Below are positions 22,813 to 30,820 of a DNA stretch of 31,109 nt, piece by piece. Positions within the stretch are counted from its first letter, which is position 1. Each line of letters starts with the position of its first letter. The notes under the pieces are model-generated. The model did no database searches. It worked only from the letters and a program-made list of their open reading frames with translations, and was not told the origin of the DNA. The translations under genes were made by a program, and so were the position numbers. The DNA comes from Clostridiales bacterium. GTDB taxonomy: Bacteria; Bacillota; Clostridia; Oscillospirales; Acutalibacteraceae. The stretch spans positions 1 through 31,109 of the forward strand of contig DXYG01000027.1 of NCBI GenBank assembly GCA_019415925.1, in the 5' to 3' direction.

Positions 22813-23757
22813 ATGAATTACAATGAGCGAAATGACGACGAGCAGTATTTTAACGATTATTTCAGCGATGATTATGATGTCCGCAAAAGACCGCACAGAA
22901 AATCAGACAGACGGAAAAATGTTGATTATAATATTGATAAGTACGGCAGAAAAAGAAAAGGACTAAAGTGGAAGTTAAAAGCGTTTCTGCATAGCAGAAC
23001 TGCGTTAATAGCATTGGCTGCTGTTGTGATGCTGATTGTAATAATTGTGATGGTTTCCTCTTGCTCTGATAATAAGGAAGAGGAGCAGACTACGTCAACT
23101 GTATCAACCGTCGCCCCGACAACTCAGGTTACGTCTTATAAAATAGACGGTGTTCCCGTTATTGAACAGAGCAATCTTAAAGCCGCCTGCGAAACATATG
23201 CATGCACAATGCTTTTGCAGTATTATAAATTTGATATTGATGAGGTTGAGTTTGTTGACAATTATCTGATAACAAAGCCTGTTTATTCCGGAATTGACGG
23301 CAATCTTTACGGTCCGGATATGAACTGCGCCTATGCAGGAGATATTTATACGGGTTACGGAATAAACGCCCCCGGAATGGCAAAATGTATGAATAACTAC
23401 ATTAAATCGACAGGTTCAAAGCTTGTTGCAGAGCCCTTGTCGGGTGTGCCGCTTGAGGAGCTTTGTCAGAAGTATATTTTAAATGATACTCCCGTTATGG
23501 TCTGGGCAACAACATTTATGGAAGAGCCGTATGTTCAGGCAACGTGGATTGTGGACTACGTTGACGAAAACGCAGATCACGAAATCGGCGATACTGTAAG
23601 CTGGCAGATGCACGAGCATTGTCTGGTGCTTATCGGCTTTGACGAGAAAAATTATTACTTTAGCGACTCGGTTTCGGGCGAGGTTTCAGCATACGACAAG
23701 GCTACAACAGAGGATAGATACGAACAAATCGGCAAACAGGCAATTGTGCTGAAGTAA
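22813..23757 (+). CDS. Membrane-anchored C39-like (papain-fold) peptidase
   Basis: From the ATG at 22813 it is 314 aa. Residues 1-60 are a cytoplasmic tail, first Asp/Tyr/Asn-rich, then Arg/Lys-rich. Residues 64-82 are a single membrane segment, followed by a Thr/Ser-rich spacer. The extracellular part (about 108-314) matches Peptidase_C39_2: VPVIEQSNLKAACETYA with the candidate nucleophile Cys126, His269 in EHCLVLIGFD, and Asp285 in YFSDS. The residue before the Cys is Ala instead of the usual Gly (GCE). No ABC exporter is adjacent, so a bacteriocin-leader peptidase role is unlikely; a surface hydrolase is inferred. GGGGTGGG lies before the chosen start; an upstream frame to 22741 is rejected. 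Confidence 0.82.
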   Translation: MNYNERNDDEQYFNDYFSDDYDVRKRPHRKSDRRKNVDYNIDKYGRKRKGLKWKLKAFLHSRTALIALAAVVMLIVIIVMVSSCSDNKEEEQTTSTVSTVAPTTQVTSYKIDGVPVIEQSNLKAACETYACTMLLQYYKFDIDEVEFVDNYLITKPVYSGIDGNLYGPDMNCAYAGDIYTGYGINAPGMAKCMNNYIKSTGSKLVAEPLSGVPLEELCQKYILNDTPVMVWATTFMEEPYVQATWIVDYVDENADHEIGDTVSWQMHEHCLVLIGFDEKNYYFSDSVSGEVSAYDKATTEDRYEQIGKQAIVLK

Positions 23758-23767
23758 AAGAATAAAA

Positions 23768-23790
23768 GCACCCGAATGGGTGCCTTTATT
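23768..23790 (+). terminator. Terminator of the C39-like peptidase gene
   Basis: GCACCC-GAAT-GGGTGC (23768-23783) is followed by CTTTATTTT. It ends just before the 3' end of the oppositely oriented tRNA gene. Confidence 0.75.
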
Positions 23791-23791
23791 T

Positions 23792-23868
23792 TGGTGCGCC
23801 AACAGGGACTCGAACCCCGGACCGACCGGTTATGAGCCGGTAGCTCTAACCAACTGAGCTATTGGCGC
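23792..23868 (-). tRNA. tRNA with CAU anticodon (Met, or Ile2 if lysidine-modified)
   Basis: A complete 77-nt cloverleaf on the minus strand: acceptor GCGCCAA pairs with TTGGCGC, discriminator A and encoded CCA follow, the D-arm is GCTCAGTTGGTTAGAGC, the anticodon loop is CTCATAA, and the T-loop is TTCGAGT. CAU is read by both elongator Met and Ile2 tRNAs. The sequence alone, without determinants I can verify, does not settle which; it lacks initiator-type features such as a 1-72 mismatch. Confidence 0.95.
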
Positions 23869-23947
23869 ATATAGATACAATAACTTTTACGCAAAAGTTA
23901 TTATATCAAAGTTTGCTTAATTTGTCAACGGGTTAATTAATTATTTG

Positions 23948-23976
23948 TTGCCCGTCTGTCGAATATATGGTATAAT
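23948..23976 (+). promoter_or_regulatory. Promoter of the DUF1015 operon
   Basis: TTGCCC (23948-23953) and TATAAT (23971-23976) are separated by 17 bp, about 30 bp before the start codon at 24006. Confidence 0.75.
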
Positions 23977-24005
23977 GAATTCATCAAATTTAGGGTGGGA
24001 TTTTT

Positions 24006-25292
24006 ATGGCAGTTATCAAACCGTTCAGGGGTATGCGCTATGACACGTCAAAGGCAGGCGAAATTTCAAAGCTCTGCTGTCCTCCGTATGACATCATCAG
24101 CGAAAAACAGCGCCTTGAGTATATTGGCGAAAATGAATACAATATCATTCGCCTTGAGCTTCCGAAGGACGGAGAAAATCCGTATCAGAACGCTTCCGAC
24201 ATTCTGAATATGTGGCGTGAGAATGGGATTCTCATTCACGAGGATAAGCCTGCGATTTACATTTATGAGGAGGAGTTCAACGCTTACTCCGAGCGCAAAA
24301 GTATAAAGGGAATTATCGCACGAGTAAAGCTTGAGGAGTTTTCAAAGGGAATCATTCTGCCTCACGAGTTCACTCTTTCAAAGGCAAAAGAGGACAGGTT
24401 TAATCTTATGAAAGCGACAAACTGCAATTTCAGCCAGATTTATGCGCTTTATATGGAGGAAAAGCACCTTACTCTCAAAACAATTGACGAGTGTTCGCAG
24501 TGCGCCCCGAAGCTTGAATTTACCGATTCAGACGACGTTACGCACAGACTCTGGATTGTCACCGACGAGGAAATCATCAACAAGCTTGTCGATGATTTTG
24601 CACACAGACGGCTCTATATTGCCGACGGTCACCACAGGTACGAAACTGCTCTCAATTACCGGAACTACTGCCGTGAAAACGGAATTTCAAAAGAGGGCGA
24701 TGCGCAGGATTATCAGATGATTTATCTTGTTGATATGGACCATCCCGGTCTTGTTGTGTTTCCGACTCACCGACTTGTGCGTGATTTGCCGTACTTTGAC
24801 AAGAATAAAATGCTTGATTTATGCGAAAAATATTTTGAAATAACTGCGTTCAGCGGCACAGAAAATATGGAAAGCGAGCTTGCAAAACGCTATGACGAGG
24901 GCAAAAAGGCTTTCGGTTTTTACTGCGGAAACGGAGAATGGTATCTGCTTGTGCTAAAGGATATTGACGTTATGTCGCAGTTTTTGCCTAATCTCTGCAC
25001 AGCGTCGCAAAGGCTTGACGTTTCGGTTCTGCACACGCTTATTCTTGAAAATATCTTTGGAATTGACAAGGAAAATATGGCTAATCAAATAAATCTGACC
25101 TATACAAAGTTCTTTGATGAGGCTGTTTCGCTTGTTGACAGCGGAGAATTTCAGTGTTCATTTGTGCTTAATCCCACAAGAGTCAGTGAAATTCGTGACG
25201 TTGCCGCCGCAGGCGAAAAGATGCCGCAGAAGTCCACGTATTTTTACCCGAAGATGATTACGGGAATGGTTATGAACGACCTCGGAGTATGA
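24006..25292 (+). CDS. DUF1015 family protein
   Basis: A 428-aa cytoplasmic protein of the DUF1015 family (COG4198), whose function is unproven. Signatures are IKPFRGMRYD at the start, CCPPYDIIS, ILPHEFTLSKAKEDR, and IADGHHRYETAL in the middle. The DGHHR motif resembles a phosphate- or metal-binding site (inference). AGGGTGGG precedes the ATG. It is the first gene of a tight three-gene operon: the next gene starts 1 base after its stop codon. Confidence 0.9.
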   Translation: MAVIKPFRGMRYDTSKAGEISKLCCPPYDIISEKQRLEYIGENEYNIIRLELPKDGENPYQNASDILNMWRENGILIHEDKPAIYIYEEEFNAYSERKSIKGIIARVKLEEFSKGIILPHEFTLSKAKEDRFNLMKATNCNFSQIYALYMEEKHLTLKTIDECSQCAPKLEFTDSDDVTHRLWIVTDEEIINKLVDDFAHRRLYIADGHHRYETALNYRNYCRENGISKEGDAQDYQMIYLVDMDHPGLVVFPTHRLVRDLPYFDKNKMLDLCEKYFEITAFSGTENMESELAKRYDEGKKAFGFYCGNGEWYLLVLKDIDVMSQFLPNLCTASQRLDVSVLHTLILENIFGIDKENMANQINLTYTKFFDEAVSLVDSGEFQCSFVLNPTRVSEIRDVAAAGEKMPQKSTYFYPKMITGMVMNDLGV

Positions 25293-25293
25293 T

Positions 25294-25761
25294 ATGATTG
25301 ATTATGAAATGAGAAGAAAGGAACGTCTGGCGGATTTGGAAACTGCCGAGCGTATTCTTGAAAATGCAGAATACGGAGTTTTGTCAACGGCTGGAAGTGA
25401 CGGATTTCCCTACGGTGTTCCTCTCAATTTTGCTTATGACGGAAAGAAAATATATTTTCACTGCGCTAAAAATGCAGGTCACAAGCAGGCTAATCTTGAT
25501 TATTCGGACAAGGTTTGCTTTACCGTTGTAGAAAATCCGCAGATTATTGCAGAAGAGCTTACAACAAAATACGGCAGTGCGGTTGTTTTCGGTACTGCCG
25601 AAAAGACGGAAAGCAACAAGCGTTATGCGCTTGAACTGCTTGCAAAGAAATACGCTCCCGAATTACCTGATATTGGCAAGTCAGAGATTGAAAAATTTTA
25701 TAACGTAACTGATATTTACGAAATTTTTATTATAAAAATCAGCGCAAAGGTCAACAGATGA
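25294..25761 (+). CDS. Pyridoxamine 5'-phosphate oxidase-like flavin-binding protein (NimA-like)
   Basis: A 155-aa split-barrel flavoprotein. MRRKERLADLETAERIL, then EYGVLSTAGSDGFPYGVPLNFAYDG and IYFHCAKNAGHKQANL, are the family pattern seen in NimA-type nitroimidazole reductases and related FMN-binding proteins. The specific reaction is not predictable; a resistance function should not be assumed. It is embedded in an operon, 1 base after DUF1015 and 1 base before the asparaginase gene. Confidence 0.88.
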   Translation: MIDYEMRRKERLADLETAERILENAEYGVLSTAGSDGFPYGVPLNFAYDGKKIYFHCAKNAGHKQANLDYSDKVCFTVVENPQIIAEELTTKYGSAVVFGTAEKTESNKRYALELLAKKYAPELPDIGKSEIEKFYNVTDIYEIFIIKISAKVNR

Positions 25762-25762
25762 T

Positions 25763-26740
25763 ATGAAAATACTGACTGTGTTTACGGGCGGAACAATCGG
25801 CTCGACTAAATCAGGCGGAGTTATTTCGCCTGATTCCGAAAATTCTTATAAACTGCTTGAAATGTATTCAAAAAAGGACAAAAAGGTTGAGTTTACTGCT
25901 GTTCAGCCGATTAATATTCTGAGCGAGAATATGAACGGAAAATTTCTTACTCAGCTTTACAAATGCATCCGCTCCTATGATTTAAGCGAGTTTGACGGCG
26001 TTATTGTCGCCCACGGAACGGACACGCTCCAGTATACGGCGGCGTATCTGTCGTATGCGTTCGGACTTTGCAAAACGCCGATAGTATTGGTTTCAGCTAA
26101 TTTTCCGCTTGAGGACGAGCGTTCAAACGGCTTTCAGAATTTCTGCGGAGCAGTTGAGCTTATCAGAAGCGGAAAGGGCAGGGGCGTTCTTGTTTCGTAT
26201 ACAAATACCCCGTATGATGTTACGGAAATCCACAGAGCGTCAAGAGTTCTTCCGCATAGCCCTTATGAGGACTGTATTTTTAGTGTTTTTGAAAACAGCG
26301 TGTATGCAGATTATTGTGATGAAAGCATTAAAAAATGCAGATATTATAAAGAAGAAAGCGATAAAATTTCAATGTCGGACTGCACCGAGCTTGAGGGAAT
26401 TTCCGATGTTCTGTATGTAAAGCCGTATGTCGGTATGACTTATCCGCAGATTACGCAGAAAACGAAGGCAATTCTGCTTGAAGGCTACCACTCGGGAACG
26501 CTCAACACGGGCGGAAGTGAGTTAACAAAATTCTGTCTTGAAGCCGAGAAATACGGTGTACCTGTTTATCTTACGGGTTCTGAACAAGGATTTTTCTATG
26601 AAAGCAAGCTGATGTTTGAAAAGCTGAAAATTAACGTTCTGCCGACTGCATCACCGATTGCAATGTATATGAAGCTGTGGATGCTGAAAAAAGACAGATT
26701 AGGTGACGTTTTTCTGCCCTGCGGCGGAGATTTCGCCTGA
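25763..26740 (+). CDS. L-asparaginase (bacterial type I/II fold)
   Basis: This enzyme hydrolyses L-asparagine to aspartate and ammonia. At 325 aa it is of normal length and has no signal peptide, so it is cytoplasmic and type I-like. The first catalytic motif FTGGTIGS places the nucleophile at Thr11; the second, VAHGTDTLQYTA, holds the Thr-Asp pair. The third, usually containing Lys near a Phe-rich segment, is divergent (EIHRASRVLPHS), so activity on asparagine is likely but not certain. It is the last gene of the operon; a strong terminator follows. Confidence 0.88.
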   Translation: MKILTVFTGGTIGSTKSGGVISPDSENSYKLLEMYSKKDKKVEFTAVQPINILSENMNGKFLTQLYKCIRSYDLSEFDGVIVAHGTDTLQYTAAYLSYAFGLCKTPIVLVSANFPLEDERSNGFQNFCGAVELIRSGKGRGVLVSYTNTPYDVTEIHRASRVLPHSPYEDCIFSVFENSVYADYCDESIKKCRYYKEESDKISMSDCTELEGISDVLYVKPYVGMTYPQITQKTKAILLEGYHSGTLNTGGSELTKFCLEAEKYGVPVYLTGSEQGFFYESKLMFEKLKINVLPTASPIAMYMKLWMLKKDRLGDVFLPCGGDFA

Positions 26741-26751
26741 GAATAAAAAGA

Positions 26752-26790
26752 AAAACACCCCTGTACGGTCTGTACAGGGGTGTTTTGTAA
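26752..26790 (+). terminator. Intrinsic terminator of the DUF1015-asparaginase operon
   Basis: A 15-bp stem built from AAAACACCCCTGTAC (26752-26766) and its complement (26772-26786) has loop GGTCT. The right arm ends in GTTTT. Confidence 0.93.
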
Positions 26791-26850
26791 GAGTAGATTT
26801 TATGAGTAAAATGAGTATTTTAATTTTAATTGCCTGTTAAGGCACACGTC

Positions 26851-27600
26851 TTACTGGTAATCGCAGACATTTACCCATGAGAGCAGGAATTCACGCTCTT
26901 CGGGTTTGCCCTTAACGGACTGTGAAGCGGCTACAATCGGGAGCCACTCGTTAACATACTGGCGTGCAGTGTCTGTCTTTTCGCAGAACAGTTTCATATA
27001 TTTTTCAGCTACGTCATCCTGCTTGTTAAGACGGAACAAAAGATATGTTCTTGCTGCGTCAGCCGAGCCGTTGCCCTGAGTAGCGTGTGACCAGTCAAGT
27101 ACATAAGGAGTACCGTCGGGAGTGATGATTACGTTGCTGGGGTTAAAGTCGCCGTGACAAACCTTTGCGTGCTTGGGCATACCGTGCAGGCGTGTGTGAA
27201 GCTCATATCTTGTGGTTGCGTCAAGGTCTGTTTCGTTGATTTTTCTGTTCATCTTGTCCTTCAGCTTGTTGAGCAGAGGAGCCTTCTGATTGAGAATCTT
27301 AATCTGAATGTCAACGAAAAGATCAAGATACTCGTCAACTTTATCGGGATTTTCAGCCATAAGGTCAGCAAGTGTTTTGCCTTCTATATATGTTGAGATG
27401 ATAGCCCATTTGCCGTCAATCTTTGTAACCTCTTCAACCTTAGGAATGTTGAGTCCTGTTTCCTCAACTCTCGCCTGATTGAGCGCCTCGTTAAGAATAT
27501 CTGACTTCGGGAAAGATTCGTCAAAAACCTTGGCTACAAGGTCACCGTCTCTGTAAATTTTTTTGTTTTTTCTTTCAGCAAGAATTGTATCAAGTTTCAT
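26851..27600 (-). CDS. Aminoglycoside phosphotransferase-fold kinase (APH family)
   Basis: A 249-aa small-molecule kinase of the APH/choline kinase fold. The catalytic loop is VCHGDFNPSNVIIT with His149 and Asp151, and the metal-binding segment is YVLDWSHA. VAKVFDESF supplies a plausible ATP-binding Lys, and ISTYIEGKTLADLM resembles the hinge. The fold includes antibiotic kinases, but also kinases of sugars, amino acids and choline; nothing here indicates antibiotic resistance. AAAGGGGA precedes the ATG. It is monocistronic, with an unusually long upstream region. Confidence 0.88.
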   Translation of the reverse strand: MKLDTILAERKNKKIYRDGDLVAKVFDESFPKSDILNEALNQARVEETGLNIPKVEEVTKIDGKWAIISTYIEGKTLADLMAENPDKVDEYLDLFVDIQIKILNQKAPLLNKLKDKMNRKINETDLDATTRYELHTRLHGMPKHAKVCHGDFNPSNVIITPDGTPYVLDWSHATQGNGSADAARTYLLFRLNKQDDVAEKYMKLFCEKTDTARQYVNEWLPIVAASQSVKGKPEEREFLLSWVNVCDYQ

Positions 27601-27879
27601 TTATTTTTCCCCTTTCGGTGGTGTTGTTTTATATAGCATATGGAATTTGCTATGGTTATATTATACAATAATAAATCGGGTTAGTATAGTAGGAAAATTA
27701 CAAAAATATTATAAAAATCTTTGTACATTCAGATAATATAAATAAATAAGTTTTTACGTTTTGTATAAAACACAAGTTTATTATTTGGATATATAGCATA
27801 AAAAGCCGTTAATTTTTTAACTAAATAATAATTATGTTATACGGCGTTGTTTGTGCAAGTTGACAAAGTTTTAACGACT
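27601..27879. other. AT-rich region upstream of the APH-like gene
   Basis: About 280 bp without a gene. On the minus strand TGTATAAT (27660-27667) is a candidate extended -10 for the APH-like gene, with no clear -35. ATAGCA and TGCTAT form an imperfect inverted repeat between it and the start (about 27635-27655), a possible operator. Nothing else was recognised. Confidence 0.45.
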
Positions 27880-27905
27880 AAAAAAGAGGCGCACATTTGT
27901 GCACC
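27880..27905 (-). terminator. Terminator of the Nudix gene
   Basis: On the minus strand GGTGCACAAATGTGCGCC forms a hairpin with one mismatch and is followed by TCTTTTTT. It lies 16 bp beyond the stop codon at 27922. Confidence 0.75.
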
Positions 27906-27921
27906 CCAAAATACCCTGTTA

Positions 27922-28617
27922 TTAATTTCTGTTAAGATGAATTGCCGTTTCGGCTTTTTCGATTATTCTTAAATCGTTGTCATATGAGCACATTTTTCGT
28001 GCCTGCTGAAGGTCAACCCAGATGTAGCTGTCGATTTCTTCCTCCTGAATTTTTACGTTGTCGGTAAATGCCTGTGCGAGGAAAAATACAACACGTTTTC
28101 GGATTTTACCGAACGGACAGTATTCGCTGATTTCTCTGAAACCGTCAAACAGCGTAACGTCAAGTCCCGTTTCTTCCTTGATTTCACGAATAGCCGTCTG
28201 CTGTTCGTTTTCGCCATCCTCAATGTGACCTTTCGGAAAGCTCCAGTATCTGCCGTTGCTGTTCTTAACAAGCAGAATTTTCGTATTCTGCTTTGTTTTG
28301 TAAAAGATTATCGCACCGCAGGACTTTTCGTAAAGACAGGTTATGCTTTTGAGCTTTACGTTTCTAAGACGTGAAAGCAGCTTGCGCAGTTCGGGCTCAT
28401 AAAAAATTTCTCCCGGCGGAGCGACAACAGCTCTTTCTCCGTCTAGTCCGTCAAATTCGGCAACGGCAATGACAACGCCGTCAAAGTATTCGGGAACCTT
28501 TCTTCGTGACACAACATATGCGCTTTTGTTCTTCATATTTGAAGAGCTGATGTACGCTGAACGCAGATTGCTGCTGATTTTTCCGAATACGCTTACTTTT
28601 ACTCTTTCGGAAATCAT
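27922..28617 (-). CDS. Nudix hydrolase with an N-terminal pyrophosphatase-like extension
   Basis: A 231-aa protein. The C-terminal part (about 95-225) is a complete Nudix domain; the box GHIEDGENEQQTAIREIKEE and following TGL match Gx5Ex7REUxEExGU fully. PKGHIEDGE and late EEEIDSYIWVDL resemble diadenosine tetraphosphate hydrolases of the MutT type. The first 90 residues (FDGVVIAVAEFDGLDGERAV, PPGEIFYEPEL) resemble a fragment of a pyrophosphatase-like domain (weak resemblance). Substrate is unknown; Ap4A or another dinucleotide is a guess. The ATG follows AAAGGAGG. The DHHW gene is upstream by 38 bp and may be co-transcribed. Confidence 0.87.
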   Translation of the reverse strand: MISERVKVSVFGKISSNLRSAYISSSNMKNKSAYVVSRRKVPEYFDGVVIAVAEFDGLDGERAVVAPPGEIFYEPELRKLLSRLRNVKLKSITCLYEKSCGAIIFYKTKQNTKILLVKNSNGRYWSFPKGHIEDGENEQQTAIREIKEETGLDVTLFDGFREISEYCPFGKIRKRVVFFLAQAFTDNVKIQEEEIDSYIWVDLQQARKMCSYDNDLRIIEKAETAIHLNRN

Positions 28618-28655
28618 TTCCGTTGCCTCCTTTCATAAATTTAGAATTTTAATTA

Positions 28656-29945
28656 TCAGTCAAACAGACCGCTCATACTGTCAAGCTGAATCTGAGTATT
28701 TGCGCTCATAACGCCGTTGAGGAAAAGCACCTCGTCAATTCCGTTCTGCTGACAGTAGGAAACAAGATTATCGCCGAATGTGCGGAAGTCGATAACGTGA
28801 ACTTCTTCGTAGTTGTAGGTGAGGTATGGAACAAAGGCGTTGCCGTAGCTTTCCTTAATAACAGCGATTTTCTTGCCTGCTTCAGCATTTTCCGAAGCAG
28901 AATTGAGAACGGTAAGCGGATGGTCGCCCATTATAAATACGCCGTAGGTGAGCGAGCCTGCCTCTGCGTACTGATAGTACGGACTTGTGTAGGTGTTTAC
29001 GTTACCGCTTTCATCGGTAATGTCCATTGTCACCTCGTACGGGAACTCCCAGTAGTGAACTGTGTCGGTGTCAAGACCGCTTGCGGTGTTTGTAAACGTA
29101 CCCGTAAAGCCCTCAATCTGCTGTTCGGTACAGTCGTCAAGCGAGAGAACGGGAAGATTGTTTGTCTTTGCAAATGCAGAGTATGCATAGTAAGCACCGA
29201 GTCCTGACCAGTGGTGGTCAGAGCCGAAGTAGATGTATTCGTCGTTATGGTCGGCAAGGTAGTTGTACGCATTGACGGGCGTTACCTTGTCGGACAGCTT
29301 TGAGTAGATGCTCTTGATATTCTCAGCCTGAGAGGTTGACGGAGCATCGCTGTCCTTAAGACGCTGCGGAAGTCCCATTTCTGTGTGGTTCGGTATTACC
29401 ATATCGTAAACCGTAATGTCGTTTAATTTGTCGGCAAAGCCGTTGATTGTTTCAGCGTATGTTGTTGCCCTTGCTTCATCACTGCCGAACAGCTCAAAGC
29501 CCTGATTGTTCCACACATATATGCTGTACGCTGAGTAGCCGTTTGAATTGTCGTCCTTAATCTGAGGAGTTTTGAAGTAGGTCGGAGAAAGGTCGTCCTG
29601 AGCCTCGTTCTTTTTATCGTTAGCTTTCGGTGTGTCGGCTGTTGCAACAGGTTTTGTTTCGGTTGAAACAGGAGCATTGGTCTGCTTTGCACCGAAGCAG
29701 GCTTTAAATACGGAAGAAATCATTACTACTAACAGTATAATAATAAGTATTCCGCAGCTGACAATTATAATTCTGTTGCGGGTGCGTTTTTTATTATTTC
29801 TGCGGCGACGGTTAGTGTTGTAGGCAGGACGGTTGTTGTACGAGCCCTGTCTGCGCTGAGGCTGACGGCGGCGGTAATCTCTGCTGTCGTAGCCGTCGTC
29901 AAAATTATCTAAATCAAAGTAATCGTAGTCATTGCGTTTACTCAT
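28656..29945 (-). CDS. DHHW family membrane-anchored protein
   Basis: A 429-aa single-pass protein. Residues 1-58 are cytoplasmic: Asp/Tyr-rich, then a long Arg/Asn-rich stretch. Residues 59-80 span the membrane. After a Thr/Ala/Lys-rich spacer comes an extracellular domain with GSDHHWSGLGAYYAY (about residues 239-253), the hallmark of the DHHW family, plus VIPNHTEMGLPQ and IKESYGNAFVPYL. The family is related to AlgX/AlgJ SGNH-like proteins of polysaccharide acetylation, so surface-glycan modification is possible. No MBOAT acyltransferase gene lies nearby, so its partner would be encoded elsewhere. Promoter at 30010-30038. Confidence 0.87.
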   Translation of the reverse strand: MSKRNDYDYFDLDNFDDGYDSRDYRRRQPQRRQGSYNNRPAYNTNRRRRNNKKRTRNRIIIVSCGILIIILLVVMISSVFKACFGAKQTNAPVSTETKPVATADTPKANDKKNEAQDDLSPTYFKTPQIKDDNSNGYSAYSIYVWNNQGFELFGSDEARATTYAETINGFADKLNDITVYDMVIPNHTEMGLPQRLKDSDAPSTSQAENIKSIYSKLSDKVTPVNAYNYLADHNDEYIYFGSDHHWSGLGAYYAYSAFAKTNNLPVLSLDDCTEQQIEGFTGTFTNTASGLDTDTVHYWEFPYEVTMDITDESGNVNTYTSPYYQYAEAGSLTYGVFIMGDHPLTVLNSASENAEAGKKIAVIKESYGNAFVPYLTYNYEEVHVIDFRTFGDNLVSYCQQNGIDEVLFLNGVMSANTQIQLDSMSGLFD

Positions 29946-29963
29946 ATTAAATCTCCCTGCTGA

Positions 29964-29979
29964 TTGAATAAATATTCAA
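29964..29979 (-). promoter_or_regulatory. Inverted repeat in the leader of the DHHW gene
   Basis: TTGAATA-AA-TATTCAA is a perfect 7-bp inverted repeat between the promoter and the ATG (19 bp before the start codon). It is a candidate operator; no regulator can be named. Confidence 0.4.
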
Positions 29980-30009
29980 AAATCGAATAACGTAAAGAAA
30001 TACAGATTA

Positions 30010-30038
30010 ATTATACTACATTATGCCTTTAAAAACAA
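30010..30038 (-). promoter_or_regulatory. Promoter of the DHHW gene
   Basis: On the minus strand TTGTTT (30033-30038) and TATAAT (30010-30015) are separated by 17 bp. Confidence 0.65.
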
Positions 30039-30070
30039 TATGATTTTACATTTTTCCGCACAAAATGTGA

Positions 30071-30131
30071 GTGAATTCCCAAAGTAAATTCCACAGTGGA
30101 ATTTGAAGTGGTATTTAGTGTGGGAATTCAC
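30071..30131. repeat. Nested palindromes between two minus-strand genes
   Basis: Outer arms GTGAATTCCCA (30071-30081) and TGGGAATTCAC (30121-30131) enclose an inner palindrome AAATTCCAC-A-GTGGAATTT (30086-30104). The 61-bp unit is non-coding and looks like a miniature mobile element or a large RNA hairpin. It belongs to neither of the other two repeat families here. Confidence 0.7.
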
Positions 30132-30134
30132 GAC

Positions 30135-30167
30135 AAAAACTGCCTCGGATTATATATCCGAGGCAGT
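30135..30167 (-). terminator. Terminator of the PRTase-like gene
   Basis: ACTGCCTCGGAT (30139-30150) pairs with ATCCGAGGCAGT (30156-30167) around TATAT. On the minus strand it is followed by TTTTG. Confidence 0.87.
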
Positions 30168-30184
30168 AATTTAAGTATAAAAAA

Positions 30185-30820
30185 TCAGAGTTTTGAGTAA
30201 CCGTAGCTGTTAACAAGCGCTTCAATTTTTTCGCCTTTTTCGCAAAGCGGACAGTGGTGGGAATTGTAGCTTTCGTAATCTCCGAGGTCATTCGGGTTGA
30301 ATATTGAGGAAACAGGGTAGCCCTCACACTGCTCAACAGTTGCGAAAATTGCCGATACGCCGACAACCGAGCCGCCGTAATATTTAACTGCGTCAATAGC
30401 CGCCTGGGCAGTTTTGCCTGTTGTAACCGAGGCGGCAAGAATCAGAACGTGCTTTCCGGTAATCATCGGCGTGAGATTGTCACGGAACATAAGTTGACCG
30501 CCTGCGAGATATTCGGGCGAAACAACGTAAATTGTCTGGTGTGCGTTCATATTTACAAAATCCTCTTTTGTCAGCTCGTCGGCAACGCAGGCACCGATAA
30601 CCTCTGTTCCGTCAACGCAGAGGATTGTGTCCACAATCGTATTGGTTCTGTATGAGGAAACAAGCTCCTTGGCAACAGCCTTTGCCTCCGAAAGTCGAGT
30701 CTTTTGCGTGGTAACATCTATAAAGTAATTCGTGTGGCTGTGTGAGGTTGCAAAGTGACCTTTTGCAACACGCAGGAAAACGTCTTTGTTTTTTGTTCTT
30801 ATTTTGTACATCTGAGCCAT
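30185..30820 (-). CDS. Orotate phosphoribosyltransferase-like protein with a non-canonical PRPP loop
   Basis: From the ATG at 30820 it is 211 aa and has the type I phosphoribosyltransferase fold. The N-terminal part (GHFATSHSHTNYFIDV, SEAKAVAKELVSSY) resembles orotate PRTases. The PRPP loop at residues 124-137 reads VLILAASVTTGKTA; the two acidic residues usual at this place (ED or DD) are Ala-Ala and the usual GG/GS is GK. The C-terminus carries CPLCEKGEKIE, a CxxC that may bind metal. It may be a divergent enzyme or a non-catalytic PRPP or nucleotide sensor. GGAGG sits 8 bases before the chosen ATG; the frame open to 30850 is rejected. Confidence 0.83.
   Translation of the reverse strand: MAQMYKIRTKNKDVFLRVAKGHFATSHSHTNYFIDVTTQKTRLSEAKAVAKELVSSYRTNTIVDTILCVDGTEVIGACVADELTKEDFVNMNAHQTIYVVSPEYLAGGQLMFRDNLTPMITGKHVLILAASVTTGKTAQAAIDAVKYYGGSVVGVSAIFATVEQCEGYPVSSIFNPNDLGDYESYNSHHCPLCEKGEKIEALVNSYGYSKL

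Noticed and set aside
22813..23757. Bacteriocin exporter peptidase
   Set aside because: Although C39-like, the protein has a single membrane helix and no ABC transporter domain or neighbouring precursor peptide.
23792..23868. Initiator tRNA-fMet
   Set aside because: The first acceptor pair G-C is intact, whereas initiators have a 1-72 mismatch; elongator Met or Ile2 is more likely.
25294..25761. nim nitroimidazole-resistance gene
   Set aside because: The PNPOx-like family is broad; similarity to NimA is at family level only and the operon context suggests metabolism.
26851..27600. Antibiotic resistance gene (aminoglycoside phosphotransferase)
   Set aside because: Only the general APH kinase fold is visible; it sits among chromosomal genes and nothing specific to drug kinases can be seen.
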